A stretch of 64,000 bases of DNA, taken from Parvularcula sp. BBD 1991-13. GTDB taxonomy: Bacteria; Pseudomonadota; Alphaproteobacteria; Caulobacterales; Parvularculaceae. How positions within the stretch are numbered: position 1 is the first letter of the stretch; each line of letters begins with the position of its first letter. The stretch is from NCBI GenBank assembly GCA_001657385.1, contig LYSZ01000004.1, forward strand, positions 248,001-312,000, read 5' to 3'. The notes below the pieces were generated by a model. That model had not been told where the DNA came from. It worked only from the letters and a program-made list of their open reading frames with translations, and made no database searches. This document shows, piece after piece, positions 20,557-29,401 of this stretch. The position numbers were made by a program, and so were the translations under genes.

Positions 20557-23144
20557 CTTCCAAGAATTCATTCGCCTCCATGAGCAAAACGCTTCTGGCG
20601 GGCGCTGCGCTTTCCGCCCTGACGGCGGCGGGGGCCGCGGCTCAGTCGTCTTCGGACGAAATCATCGTCACCGCCACCAAGCGCGCGCAGACGCTGCAGG
20701 AAGTGCCGATCGCGGTCAGCGTCGTCGGCGCCGACACGGTCGAGAAAGCGCAGATCCAGGATCTTTTCGATCTTCAGGCGAGCGTGCCGTCGCTGCGCAT
20801 TTCACAGCTGCAGAACTCTTCGCAGACGAACTTCATCATTCGCGGCTTCGGCAACGGCGCCAACAACCCCGGCATCGAAAGCTCCGTCGGCGTCTTTATC
20901 GACGGCGTCTACCGCTCGCGCTCGGCCGCGGCGCTTCTCGACCTGCCGGTGCTCGACCGGGTCGAGATCCTTCGCGGTCCGCAGTCGACGCTGTTCGGCA
21001 AGAACGTGTCCGCCGGCGCGATCAGCATCACCACCCAGGCGCCGCGCTACGAATGGGGCGGCAATCTCGAGGCGACCTACGGCGAGTTCAACGAAGCCAT
21101 CCTGCGCGGGACCGTGACCGGCCCGATCAACGACAAGACGGCGTTCCGCCTTTCCGGCAGCTTCAATCGCCGGGACGGCTTTTACACCAACTCCATCGAC
21201 GGAACGGAAGTGAACGAGCGCGACCGCTGGGCGGTTCGCGGCCAGCTCCTGTTCGAGCCGACCGACGTTCTGTCCTTCAAGCTGATCGGCGACTACAACA
21301 AGATCGACGAAGTGTGCTGCGGCGCCATCCAGCTTCTGAACGCCGCGCCGACGCTTGCCGTCGCCGCGCCGCCGCCCCTGGGCCTCGGCCGGGCGATCGA
21401 TCCCGACGGCGACAATGATTACAACATCGCCTTCGATCAGAACCCGATCAATACGCTTGAGGGCTACGGCGGATCGCTTCAGGCCGACTGGGACGTGGAT
21501 TTCGCGACCGTGACCTCCATCACCGCCTATCGCGAGCAAACCGACAATTCGAACACGGACGCCGATTTCACCGGCGCGGCCATCGGCGTGAACCCGCAGT
21601 CGCGCAAATACGAAACCTTCACCCAGGAAATCCGCATCGCCTCCAACGGCAGCAATTTCGTCGACTGGCTCGTGGGCGGCTTTTTCTTCGACGAGGCGGT
21701 GGAGTCCACCCGCGACGTCGTGTTCGGGTCCGAAGCGCGCGCGTTCTTCGACCTGCTCGCCTTTTCGCCGGATCTGGGCGGCAGCGCGCTTGACGCGATC
21801 GAGGCCGCCACGATGACCCCCGCAGGCTCGTTCTTCGCCGACGGGTCGGGCCATTTCGGCGCCTATGAAATGGACAACCGCTCCTTCTCGCTGTTTGGAC
21901 AGGTCGACATCAACCTGACGGACCGCCTGACCGTGACGGGCGGCGTTTCCTATATCGACGACCGCAAGGAATACACGACCAACGAGGTGCTGACGGAAGG
22001 ATTTTCTATCGCCGGACGCGACACGCTGGTCGGCGTCGGCAACGGGCTCCTTTTCCAGGGCGCCTTCGCCCAGGGGCTGGCCGACGCCGGCGTCGATCCC
22101 ACGGACGACGCGGCGGTGGCGGCCTTCGCCACGGCGCAGCCGGCGATTTTCGCCGCCATCCAGGGCGGCGCGCAGGCCTTCGCCGACGCCAACCAGGAAA
22201 ACCCGACCGTGAACCCGCTCCTGCCGCTGCAGGCGCTTCAGCTCTTCGCCGTTCCGGTCAACGTGCCCGATCCGAGCAACCCGCTCGACGACGGCATCCG
22301 CCAGGACGACAAGGTCACCTATACCGCGCGCGTCGCCTATGACGTGACCGATTTCCTCAACGCCTATTTCACCTACGCCACGGGCTGGAAAGCGGCGGCG
22401 GTCAACCTGTCGTCCGACACGCGCCCGCCCGACCCGGTCACCGGTTTCGGCCGCGAGGCGAACCCGGAGGACGTCACGCTCTATGAAATCGGCATCAAGG
22501 CGGCCTTCGACCGGGGCTTCATCAACATCGCGCTGTTCGACCAGACGATCGAGGACTTCCAGTCCAACCTTTTCATCGGCACCGCCTTCGTCCTGGCGAA
22601 CGCCGAGGAGCAGTCGGTTCGCGGCTTCGAGATCGACTCCCAGTACCAGCCCTGGGATCCGCTGGTGGTGAGCTTCGGGCTGACCTATCTCGACCCGGAA
22701 TTCGACAGCTTCCAGAGTGCGCCGTGTACGTCTTTTGTCGGGTTCGAGGTGCCGGCATGCGACGTGCCGGGGGCGACGACGTTCGATGCGTCCGGCCTGA
22801 CGCCCGCCGGCATCTCGCCGTGGAGCATTTCGACCGCGGCCACCTACACGCATGATTTCGCCAACGGCACGCAAGGTTATCTGCGTACCGAGTATCAATA
22901 TGAAAGCGAGACGCAGGTCGTCGACAATGTCTCGCCTGCGATCGCCTCGCGCACCGTCAATATGCTGAACATCAGCGCGGGCCTCGCCTTCGAAAACGGC
23001 TTTGAAGTGATGGGCTGGGTCCGCAACGCCCTTGACGACCAGTATCTCGTCAGCGCGTTCCCGACCGTGGCGCAGCCGGGCAGCTTCTCCGGCTATCTTA
23101 ACGAACCGCGCACCTTCGGCGCGACGGTGCGCAAATCCTTCTAA
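20553..23144 (+). CDS. TonB-dependent outer-membrane receptor
   Basis: Gated beta-barrel receptor of 863 residues with a signal peptide (TLLAGAALSALTAAGAAAQ), a TonB-box-like DEIIVTATKR directly after it, a plug domain (about 45-160; VGVFIDGVYRSRSAAALLD, VEILRGPQSTLFGKN), and a long barrel ending in a terminal Phe (GATVRKSF). The layout is the one abundant in Caulobacter and marine alphaproteobacteria, where such receptors take up large organic nutrients as well as siderophores; the ligand here cannot be inferred. There are no adjacent transporter or glycosidase genes. Translation may be coupled to a six-codon upstream frame. Confidence 0.93.
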   Translation: MTSKNSFASMSKTLLAGAALSALTAAGAAAQSSSDEIIVTATKRAQTLQEVPIAVSVVGADTVEKAQIQDLFDLQASVPSLRISQLQNSSQTNFIIRGFGNGANNPGIESSVGVFIDGVYRSRSAAALLDLPVLDRVEILRGPQSTLFGKNVSAGAISITTQAPRYEWGGNLEATYGEFNEAILRGTVTGPINDKTAFRLSGSFNRRDGFYTNSIDGTEVNERDRWAVRGQLLFEPTDVLSFKLIGDYNKIDEVCCGAIQLLNAAPTLAVAAPPPLGLGRAIDPDGDNDYNIAFDQNPINTLEGYGGSLQADWDVDFATVTSITAYREQTDNSNTDADFTGAAIGVNPQSRKYETFTQEIRIASNGSNFVDWLVGGFFFDEAVESTRDVVFGSEARAFFDLLAFSPDLGGSALDAIEAATMTPAGSFFADGSGHFGAYEMDNRSFSLFGQVDINLTDRLTVTGGVSYIDDRKEYTTNEVLTEGFSIAGRDTLVGVGNGLLFQGAFAQGLADAGVDPTDDAAVAAFATAQPAIFAAIQGGAQAFADANQENPTVNPLLPLQALQLFAVPVNVPDPSNPLDDGIRQDDKVTYTARVAYDVTDFLNAYFTYATGWKAAAVNLSSDTRPPDPVTGFGREANPEDVTLYEIGIKAAFDRGFINIALFDQTIEDFQSNLFIGTAFVLANAEEQSVRGFEIDSQYQPWDPLVVSFGLTYLDPEFDSFQSAPCTSFVGFEVPACDVPGATTFDASGLTPAGISPWSISTAATYTHDFANGTQGYLRTEYQYESETQVVDNVSPAIASRTVNMLNISAGLAFENGFEVMGWVRNALDDQYLVSAFPTVAQPGSFSGYLNEPRTFGATVRKSF

Positions 23145-23171
23145 CGGTTCCGCGTCAGAGGGGATGACGGC

Positions 23172-23208
23172 GCGGCGGGCGGCTTTCGGGCCGCCCGCCG
23201 CTTTTCTT
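23172..23208 (+). terminator. rho-independent terminator of the TonB receptor
   Basis: Perfect 12-bp stem GCGGCGGGCGGC/GCCGCCCGCCGC with a TTTCGG loop, followed by TTTTCTTT, 27 bp after the receptor stop. Confidence 0.93.
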
Positions 23209-23353
23209 TCGGGGGCGCTTTTCGGGGCGCATTTTCTGCGGGACCGGCGCCCGACATGCGGCGCATTTTGTTAAAACGCCGACAATCCGGGTCACGAAAC
23301 GGCAGGGTTTGTTTTGCTTTCATAAAGGCGGAGGCAACGGGCCGGGGCCGAAC

Positions 23354-23755
23354 ATGGTTTTCAACAAACAGGACGCCGCGCCGCGCGTCGACGCGGGCCG
23401 TCTCGCCGCGCTCGCCGGCAAGAGGGAGAAAGACGCCTCCTCGCCGGGAGCGGCGCCGACGCCGGACATTGCGCCGCGCCGACGCGTCAGCCTTGAGCCT
23501 GACCTTTCGCGCATCAGCAAGATCCGGCTCGACGAAACGCCGGCCCAGCGCAAAAAGCGGCTGGCCGCAAAGTCAGTGAATTTCAGCGCATCGTTCATTG
23601 TACGGATCGCAATTATCGGCGCCGCCCTGTGGTACGGCTACGAGGCGCATCGATCGACGGGCGCGATCGACCGCGCCGTCGCGCTCGCCGTTCTGGTCAT
23701 GGCGGCCGATTTCGGGCGCGTCCTCCTGAAGGCGTTGCAGCCCGGGTCGCGCTGA
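23354..23755 (+). CDS. hypothetical small membrane protein
   Basis: 133 residues. The N-terminal 75 are polar, basic and Pro/Ala-rich (a likely disordered cytoplasmic tail), followed by KKRLAAKSVNFSASFIVRI and two hydrophobic segments (about 82-100 and 108-125) before a short basic end. ATG 23354 (MVFNKQD) is chosen over an earlier ATG at 23309, which adds a Gly/Pro-rich stretch. No family recognised. Monocistronic, after the receptor terminator. Confidence 0.65.
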   Translation: MVFNKQDAAPRVDAGRLAALAGKREKDASSPGAAPTPDIAPRRRVSLEPDLSRISKIRLDETPAQRKKRLAAKSVNFSASFIVRIAIIGAALWYGYEAHRSTGAIDRAVALAVLVMAADFGRVLLKALQPGSR

Positions 23756-23808
23756 GGTCGGCAGGCAATCAGCAGGGAAAAAGCCGCGCCCCGGCCGGCC
23801 GCAGCGGG

Positions 23809-24054
23809 TTACTGCTGCGCGCCCCGCCAGGCGGCGAATTCGCTGGCCGACAATTCGCCGGAACCGTCCGCGTCGTGGCGCGCGAAGGCTTCCGCGGTCA
23901 CGGTTGCGCCGGCGGCTTTCAGTTCGGCCATGGACACGCCGCCTGATTTATCCGTATCAAGAGCGCTGAAGCTGGTTCCGTCGTTCTGGGCGAGGGCCGC
24001 GCCCATGCCGGCGGCGAGCGCTGCGGCGGCGATGGCGATTGTGCGATTGGTCAT
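23809..24054 (-). CDS. secreted EF-hand calcium-binding protein
   Basis: 81 residues with a signal peptide (TIAIAAAALAAGMGAALAQ) and two canonical EF-hand loops, DTDKSGGVSMAE and DADGSGELSASE, each with Asp at 1 and 3, Ser at 5, Gly at 6 and Glu at 12. The mature protein is therefore a minimal periplasmic calcium-binding pair of about 59 residues. Small EF-hand proteins of this type are common in alphaproteobacteria; their targets are not known. Confidence 0.88.
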   Translation of the reverse strand: MTNRTIAIAAAALAAGMGAALAQNDGTSFSALDTDKSGGVSMAELKAAGATVTAEAFARHDADGSGELSASEFAAWRGAQQ

Positions 24055-24453
24055 GACAGTCTCCTTGGGTTGCTGGGTGAAGCGTCCGGCTTGCCTGGCG
24101 TTCGCCCCGGTTCGGTTTCGGGGAATGATCGCAAGCGACGTCGAGAGGCCGGACCGTTGCGTCTCAAGCGACGGCGGTTATGTAATCAGCGGGTCGCGTA
24201 CAATTCAAATAAAATACGTGTAAGGATGAAGTAGATGTAATGTCGCCGGCCGGAAAGGCGTAAGAAGGCGCGCAACCTTTAATTGCGCGCGCCGTTTCGC
24301 GCGCCCTTTTTCTTGCGTTGCGGCCTTTCGGGCCGGACGCCGGGTTTCGTGATCCGGCGTGATCCGGCGGCGCCTTGGAATGAGGCCAATGCCGCCATAT
24401 TTGCGCCCCGATGCAAGCGCTTCATGGCTTTGCTGCTGTGGAGGGAGAGAACA
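24055..24453. other. 399-bp intergenic region with a terminator-like structure
   Basis: Holds the promoter of the EF-hand gene (minus strand). On the plus strand, nested GC-rich inverted repeats (GGCGCGCAA/TTGCGCGCGCC, then GCGCGC/GCGCGC) at about 24270-24303 are followed by CCCTTTTTCTT, the shape of a rho-independent terminator although no plus-strand gene precedes it. Confidence 0.4.
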
Positions 24454-24540
24454 GTGGGCGTTATCGAAATTACCTTGATCGGCTTTATTGCGTTCAACAC
24501 CGTCATCGGCGCATCGAGCTTCGTGATCCGCGCGCGCTGA
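24454..24540 (+). CDS. 28-residue membrane peptide, hypothetical
   Basis: A GTG at 24454 is preceded by GGAGGGAGAG at ideal spacing and opens a frame of 28 residues that is almost wholly hydrophobic (VIEITLIGFIAFNTVIGASS) and ends FVIRAR, a typical single-pass small membrane protein. The same frame is open upstream (ATG 24424), but the ribosome site fits the GTG. No family recognised. Confidence 0.45.
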   Translation: MGVIEITLIGFIAFNTVIGASSFVIRAR

Positions 24541-24562
24541 GCCGTCTGCGGCGCGCCGGCGG

Positions 24563-24868
24563 TCAGCGCCGCCGTTCCGGCCGCCCCAGCGTCGGGGCGT
24601 GAAAGGCGGGGTCCTTGTGCGCGATCCAGGCGACGAAGCGCGCAATGGCCGGATGGGCGCGCAACGCCTCGATCGTGTTGTAGGACCTCGCGAGTTCCGC
24701 TTCGCTGAATGTTCTGTGGATCGTGCGGTGACAGATTTCGTGCAGGCGCGCCGTCGGCCCTTTCGCGCCGCCTTTCAGTTTCGGGACCAGGTGATGAAGG
24801 CTCTGCCTTGCATGGGCCGGGATCGGCCGCCCGCATAAGGGGCAGATCGGGTCCGGCTTGTCCGTCAT
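24563..24868 (-). CDS. HNH-type endonuclease domain protein
   Basis: 101 residues with a CPLC zinc-knuckle start, the HHLVPKLKGG first-histidine motif and LHEICHRTIH as the closing His/Cys motif, the pattern of small stand-alone HNH proteins. The probable activity is metal-dependent nicking or cleavage of DNA or RNA; such orphan genes in alphaproteobacteria have no assigned role. It overlaps no other gene and precedes DUF423 on the same strand by 34 bp. Confidence 0.82.
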   Translation of the reverse strand: MTDKPDPICPLCGRPIPAHARQSLHHLVPKLKGGAKGPTARLHEICHRTIHRTFSEAELARSYNTIEALRAHPAIARFVAWIAHKDPAFHAPTLGRPERRR

Positions 24869-24902
24869 GTCGAAACGATCATGCGCGGGGGCGTGTGCGG
24901 CC

Positions 24903-25277
24903 TCATGCGCGGGGTGGGGGCCGCAAGCCCGCCGCCACGGTCAGACCCCAGCCGACAAGAAGCAGGACCCCGCCGACGGGCGTCACGGCGCCCAGCCAGC
25001 GCGGGGCGCCCAGTGCCATCGAATAGAGCGTGCCGGCGAAAACGAGCGTTCCGATAATGAAGGCCCAGCCCGGCGCGGCCAGTCCGCGAGCCCCCTGCCG
25101 TGCGGCGAGGGCGCAGGCGAGCGCCGCCGCGCTGTGGACAAGGGCGTAAAGGGTCGCCGTCGCCCACCATTCGCTCCCCGCCGCGGTCAGTCGCCCTTCG
25201 AGCCCGTGCGCGCCGAAGGCGCCGAGCGCGACGGAGATGAAGCCGGCGAGACCGGCGGCGATGAGGAGAGGGGACAT
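24903..25277 (-). CDS. DUF423 family membrane protein
   Basis: 124 residues with four hydrophobic segments and the family's N-terminal signature AGLAGFISVALGAFGAHGL and the TATLYALVHSAAAL block. DUF423 (YgdD) proteins are small inner-membrane proteins of unknown function. ATG 25277 (MSPLLIAAGL) is taken as start because the 19 residues before it in the longer frame are polar. The HNH gene lies 34 bp downstream. Confidence 0.88.
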   Translation of the reverse strand: MSPLLIAAGLAGFISVALGAFGAHGLEGRLTAAGSEWWATATLYALVHSAAALACALAARQGARGLAAPGWAFIIGTLVFAGTLYSMALGAPRWLGAVTPVGGVLLLVGWGLTVAAGLRPPPRA

Positions 25278-25619
25278 GGGGCGTCGCCTTTGGCAGCTTT
25301 CGCCCTGTTTAACCCCGCGAGGGCGCATGGACAACGATCACTGAAACAGCCGTTCCGCAGCGCCGTTGCATCAGCATCGGGTTTGCCCTGCGTGCTTCTC
25401 CGACGCCTGCGCCTTGGGCGCGCGCTATTTGTCGACAGGGCGTCACGAGGTTCCGCCTACTCCTCGCGCCGATCCTGCACCGGGACATAAGCCTCTGCGT
25501 CGCGCCGCGGCCCGGCATGCGACGGTTTCGCCGAACAGGCGCGGCAATGGAAATGGACCGCCGGTTTTGTGTCTCATGTCCGGCATTGCGCCGGACATCC
25601 GGACGATTTCAGCGGCGCG
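25278..25619. other. 342-bp region between DUF423 and nrdA
   Basis: Both flanking genes read minus, so this holds the nrdA 3' end and the DUF423 promoter. Apart from the inverted repeat at 25576-25598 I see nothing. Confidence 0.5.
25576..25598 (-). terminator. stem-loop after nrdA
   Basis: ATGTCCGG (25576-25583) and CCGGACAT (25591-25598) form a perfect 8-bp stem with a 7-base loop, 21 bp after the nrdA stop on the minus strand. No T-run follows, so its terminator role is probable rather than certain. Confidence 0.5.
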
Positions 25620-27563
25620 TCACTGACACGCCAGGCATTCATCGTAGTCCGTCTTCGCCGCGGCCTGCATCATCTTGTCGACGCCGTCCGCGCCCTCGGC
25701 TGCCTCGCCGTCATTGGCGGCGTTTTCCTTGCCCGCGTAGCTCGCGCGCTGGATCGACTTTGAGCGGCAGTAGTAAAGCGACTTCACGCCTTTCTCCCAT
25801 GCCGACCAGTGCAGCATGTGCAGGTCCCATTTGTCGATGTCGCCGGGCAGGAACACGTTCACCGACTGGCCCTGGCAGATATAGGGGCTGCGGTCGGCGG
25901 CAAGCTCGATCACCCAGCGCTGGTCGATCTCGAAGGCCGTCTTGAAGACGTCCTTTTCATCGTCGGTGAGAACGTCGAGATGCTGGACGGAACCTTCGTG
26001 CTCGATGATCGAGGTCCAGGTTTCCTCCGTATCGGCGCCTTTTTCGGCGAGGATTTTCTGCAGCGCGGCGTTCTTCACCGTGAAGGAGCCCGACAGCGTC
26101 TTGTGGGTGTAGACGTTCGCCGGGATCGGCTCGATGCACGGAGACGCGCCGCCGCAAATGATGGAAATCGAGGCCGTCGGCGCGATCGCCATCTTGTGGC
26201 TGAAGCGCTGTTTCATGCCGCGTTCCTCCGCGTCCGGACAGGCCCCGCGTTCTTCGGCGAGTTTGACCGACGCCGCATCCGCGCCCATGCGGATATGCTT
26301 GAACAGGCGCGTGTTCCACGATTTCGCCATGGCGCTCTCGAACGGCACGCCGAGCTGTTGCAGGAAGGAGTGGAAGCCCATGAGGCCGAGACCCACCGAG
26401 CGTTCGCGCATGGCCGAGTACCTGGCTTTCGCCATGGCCGCCGGCGCGCGGTCGATGAAGTCCTGCAGGACGTTGTCGAGAAAGCGCATGACGTCCTCGA
26501 CGAATTGCGGCTCGTCGCGCCACTCGAAATATTTCTCCGCGTTGATCGAGGAAAGACAGCACACGGCGGTGCGCTCCTCGCCCAGATGATCCTTGCCCGT
26601 ATGAAGCATGATTTCCGAGCACAGGTTCGAGGTCGACACCTTCAGGCCGAGATCGCGCTGGTGCTTGGCCATCTGACGGTTCACCGTGTCGGTGAAGAGA
26701 AGATAGGGCTCGCCGGTGGCGAGGCGCACTTCCAGGATTTTCTGCCACAGCTTGCGGGCGTTCACGGTGCGGAGCACCTCGCCGGTCTTCGGCGATTTCA
26801 GGCCGAACTCCTCGTCTGCGGCGACCGCTTCCATGAAGGCGTCGGTGATGTTGATGCCGTGATGCAGGTTGAGGGACTTGCGGTTGAAGTCGCCGGAGGG
26901 TTTGCGGATCTCGAGGAATTCCTCGATTTCCGGGTGGTGCACGTCGAGATAGCAGGCGGCCGAGCCGCGGCGCAGCGAGCCCTGGCTGATGGCCAGGGTC
27001 AGCGAATCCATGACGCGGATGAACGGGATGATGCCGGAGGTCTGGCCGGCGTGCTTCACCTTCTCGCCGATGGAGCGCACATTGCCCCAATAGGTGCCGA
27101 TGCCGCCGCCATTGGAGGCGAGAGCGACGTTTTCGTTCCAGGTGCCGACGATTTCGTCGAGCGAATCGCCAACGCCGTTCAGAAAGCACGAGATCGGCAG
27201 GCCGCGATCCGCGCCGCCGTTGGACAGGACCGGCGTCGCCGGCATGAACCACAGCTTCGAGATGTAATCGTATAGGCGCTGGGCGTGGTCGGCGTCGTCG
27301 CCATAGGTGCGCGCAACGCGGGCGAACATGTCCTGGAACGACTCGCCGGGCAGGAGATAGCGGTCCTCCATGGTTTTCTTGCCGAAATCGGTCAGGAGCG
27401 CATCGCGCGAGGGGTCGATTTCAATGTCGCGCACCACTTTCAGCGAGGGTTTGCGGGCGGGCGTCTTGTCGTTGGGCGCAACCTCGCGCCGCGCCGCGGC
27501 GTCTGCCGCGCTTTGATCGGCCTCGGCGGTTTCAAGCTCTTTGGCGGCTTCTTGCAACGACAT
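25620..27563 (-). CDS. nrdA: class I ribonucleotide reductase, large subunit
   Basis: Reduces ribonucleoside diphosphates to deoxy forms with a radical-carrying small subunit, which is not in this window. 647 residues. Active-site elements are present: the thiol pair cysteines in PISCFLNG and VCCLSSIN, the N-x-C-x-E catalytic triad in SNLCSEI, and the C-terminal redox pair CLAC at the extreme end. The N-terminus (about 60 polar residues) has no ATP-cone domain, so overall activity control may sit on the small subunit or be absent. ATG 27563 (MSLQEAAKEL) is preferred to 27644. NrdR-like and CtrA-like sites lie upstream. Confidence 0.95.
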   Translation of the reverse strand: MSLQEAAKELETAEADQSAADAAARREVAPNDKTPARKPSLKVVRDIEIDPSRDALLTDFGKKTMEDRYLLPGESFQDMFARVARTYGDDADHAQRLYDYISKLWFMPATPVLSNGGADRGLPISCFLNGVGDSLDEIVGTWNENVALASNGGGIGTYWGNVRSIGEKVKHAGQTSGIIPFIRVMDSLTLAISQGSLRRGSAACYLDVHHPEIEEFLEIRKPSGDFNRKSLNLHHGINITDAFMEAVAADEEFGLKSPKTGEVLRTVNARKLWQKILEVRLATGEPYLLFTDTVNRQMAKHQRDLGLKVSTSNLCSEIMLHTGKDHLGEERTAVCCLSSINAEKYFEWRDEPQFVEDVMRFLDNVLQDFIDRAPAAMAKARYSAMRERSVGLGLMGFHSFLQQLGVPFESAMAKSWNTRLFKHIRMGADAASVKLAEERGACPDAEERGMKQRFSHKMAIAPTASISIICGGASPCIEPIPANVYTHKTLSGSFTVKNAALQKILAEKGADTEETWTSIIEHEGSVQHLDVLTDDEKDVFKTAFEIDQRWVIELAADRSPYICQGQSVNVFLPGDIDKWDLHMLHWSAWEKGVKSLYYCRSKSIQRASYAGKENAANDGEAAEGADGVDKMMQAAAKTDYDECLACQ

Positions 27564-27693
27564 GAATCCCTCGTCCCTTTTCTTTTTCGCCCCCGAAAAA
27601 GGCGCGCAAAACCTTGGCCCGGATCGCCCGCCTAGGGGCCGCATCCGGCGCGGCGTTTCGACTGTTTCAATGATATGTCAGCGTTCGCCGCCG

Positions 27694-27741
27694 ACACAAG
27701 ATATAGTGATAGACCCCGGCAACAACGTCAATATGAAGTTG
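27694..27741 (-). promoter_or_regulatory. tandem NrdR boxes upstream of nrdA
   Basis: Two matches to the NrdR box (ACACwATATwTwGTGT-type): 27694-27709 (ACACAAGATATAGTGA, strong) and 27726-27741 (CGTCAATATGAAGTTG, weaker), 32 bp apart, about three helical turns as expected for co-operative NrdR binding. They sit 131-178 bp before the nrdA start. NrdR is the dATP/ATP-sensing repressor of ribonucleotide reductase genes. Confidence 0.75.
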
Positions 27742-27763
27742 GTTGGTGGGCAAAAGTTTTTGG

Positions 27764-27779
27764 TTAAGAAGGTCTTAAC
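27764..27779. promoter_or_regulatory. CtrA-type binding site upstream of nrdA
   Basis: TTAA-N7-TTAAC, inside the perfect palindrome GGTTAA/TTAACC with a 7-base centre, matches the full CtrA recognition sequence. It lies beyond the NrdR boxes, 201 bp before nrdA and 27 bp from the 3' end of the upstream minus-strand gene. Cell-cycle control of dNTP supply is a reasonable inference. Confidence 0.6.
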
Positions 27780-27805
27780 CATGCGCAAATTGTGCGCTCT
27801 AATGG

Positions 27806-29401
27806 TTAACCGCGAAAGGGGTTTTTCAGCCCGAAAAAGCTTCGTTTCGCCCCTGGCGCCTTTTCGGAAAAAAACGCTTGCGGATCCGCGCGCCACTGCG
27901 CCGGCGCGGCCTGGAAGCCGGTTTCGACGAACTTCACCGACGAATCGCGCCGTCGCCAGGGGGGCGAATCGGGGTCCGGGCCGTCCGCCGCGCCGAAGCG
28001 GTGATTCGCCTCGCGCTCGGAGGGCGTGCGCGGCGCATTTTCCGGCGCCGTCATTGCGCCCGTCGCCGTCTTCGGGACGTGGCGGGCGCCGGCGACGCGC
28101 GCGCGGAAGACGTCGACCGCGTCGTTGATGCGCCGGACCACATCGGCGGGGCGCGGCGCTTCCCTGGCGGTGAAGGCGCTGTTCAACCCGTCCAGCGCCT
28201 CGGCGCGCGCCTTGCCCACGGCGTCGGCGGCGATGAGGTTGCCGATGAGCGCGAAGCCGACGCCGGCAAAGGCGTAGGCGGCGCCGCCCAGGAGCAGGCT
28301 CAGGGCCGCCCAGGGGTACTGCATGATGGCCAGCGGCGTTGCGGGCTGCGCCGGTTCGGGGCTCGGCACATACGCCATGAATATGTAGGCGGCGCCGAGC
28401 AGGAAGCCGAGAAGCGCGCCCAGGGCCAGGTCGAACAGGGAAAATCCGCTTGCCGGGCGTTGCAGGAATTCGCCGAACTGGCGCGCGGCGCGGTCAGGGT
28501 CGGTTGCGGTCAGGAACGGCAGGCGGCGGAAATAGGCGCAGGCTTCCAGCGCCGTCATATGCGCGCGGGAAAGGTCGACCACCGCGTCGCCGGCGGCCGC
28601 GCGGCGGTCCATTTGAGCGCGCAACTCCGTCAGGCTGCTGTTGAAGTCGTGCGCGTCGTCGGCGATGGCCGCCCCCAGGGCTTCGCCCGCCGCCCGCGCC
28701 TTGCGGTCGTCGCCGCGCCCGAAGCCGTAGGTCAGGCCCGCGATGCCGATGGCGACGGCGATCCCCGCCGCGGCGACGATCGCAAAGGCGCGCATCAGCA
28801 CATAGGCGTCGTCGACGGCCATGCCGTCGACGAGGGCGCTCGACAGAACGCCGTCGCCCGCCGCCTGTGCATTCAGCGCAGAGACATAGAGCCATGCGGC
28901 GAGGCCGAACCAGAAAAACCCGACCAGAATGCGAAATCCCTGCGCATGCAGGGTTACTTCCCCCGCCGCGCGCTCGGCGAGGCGCGCGTTCAGCCGATTG
29001 GCCGTCGCGGCGAGGGTGGCCGCGCGCCGGTCGATCGAGGCGGCGCTGTCCTCCAGCATGGCGTCGAGCGCGGCGCCGCCTGGCCTGCTGTCGTCCGCCG
29101 CCGTCGCCGAAAACGCCGTCTCGCCGGCGGACGGCCCAGGGTTGGGAAAAGGCGCAGAATTGGGAAAAAAAGTCCGTGTAGGGTCGCGTGCGTCCCCGCG
29201 TGTGTTTTCGTGTGGGGCGGCCCCATGTGCGGCCCCATGCGCCGCCCAATGCGCCGACCTGTCGGCGGCGGGATCCACGGGGTCGGCCTTGCCGCCGCGC
29301 AGTTTCGACAGCGCGCCGTTGAGCGCCCCGTCGAGCCGCCGGCGGGTTGCGTCCGCCGTCGGCGTGGCGTCGTAATCGATTGATTGATCACGCTTTTTCA
29401 T
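27806..29401 (-). CDS. hypothetical four-helix membrane protein with long soluble parts
   Basis: 531 residues, not recognised. Residues 1-105 are polar with a His/Ala-rich stretch (AHWAAHGAAHGAAPHE). A coiled region rich in Ala/Arg (about 110-150) precedes hydrophobic segments at about 157-177, 203-230, 327-350 and 365-392; the loop between the second and third pairs is charged and helical. The C-terminal 140 residues are polar and end in a basic, Phe-rich tail (FFGLKNPFRG). The HK gene is divergent, 332 bp away. No enzymatic motif seen. Confidence 0.7.
   Translation of the reverse strand: MKKRDQSIDYDATPTADATRRRLDGALNGALSKLRGGKADPVDPAADRSAHWAAHGAAHGAAPHENTRGDARDPTRTFFPNSAPFPNPGPSAGETAFSATAADDSRPGGAALDAMLEDSAASIDRRAATLAATANRLNARLAERAAGEVTLHAQGFRILVGFFWFGLAAWLYVSALNAQAAGDGVLSSALVDGMAVDDAYVLMRAFAIVAAAGIAVAIGIAGLTYGFGRGDDRKARAAGEALGAAIADDAHDFNSSLTELRAQMDRRAAAGDAVVDLSRAHMTALEACAYFRRLPFLTATDPDRAARQFGEFLQRPASGFSLFDLALGALLGFLLGAAYIFMAYVPSPEPAQPATPLAIMQYPWAALSLLLGGAAYAFAGVGFALIGNLIAADAVGKARAEALDGLNSAFTAREAPRPADVVRRINDAVDVFRARVAGARHVPKTATGAMTAPENAPRTPSEREANHRFGAADGPDPDSPPWRRRDSSVKFVETGFQAAPAQWRADPQAFFSEKAPGAKRSFFGLKNPFRG

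Noticed and set aside
20802-22898. 698-codon minus-strand frame opposite the TonB receptor
   Set aside because: Shadow frame rich in Arg/Gly/Val, no domain; receptor frame is clear.
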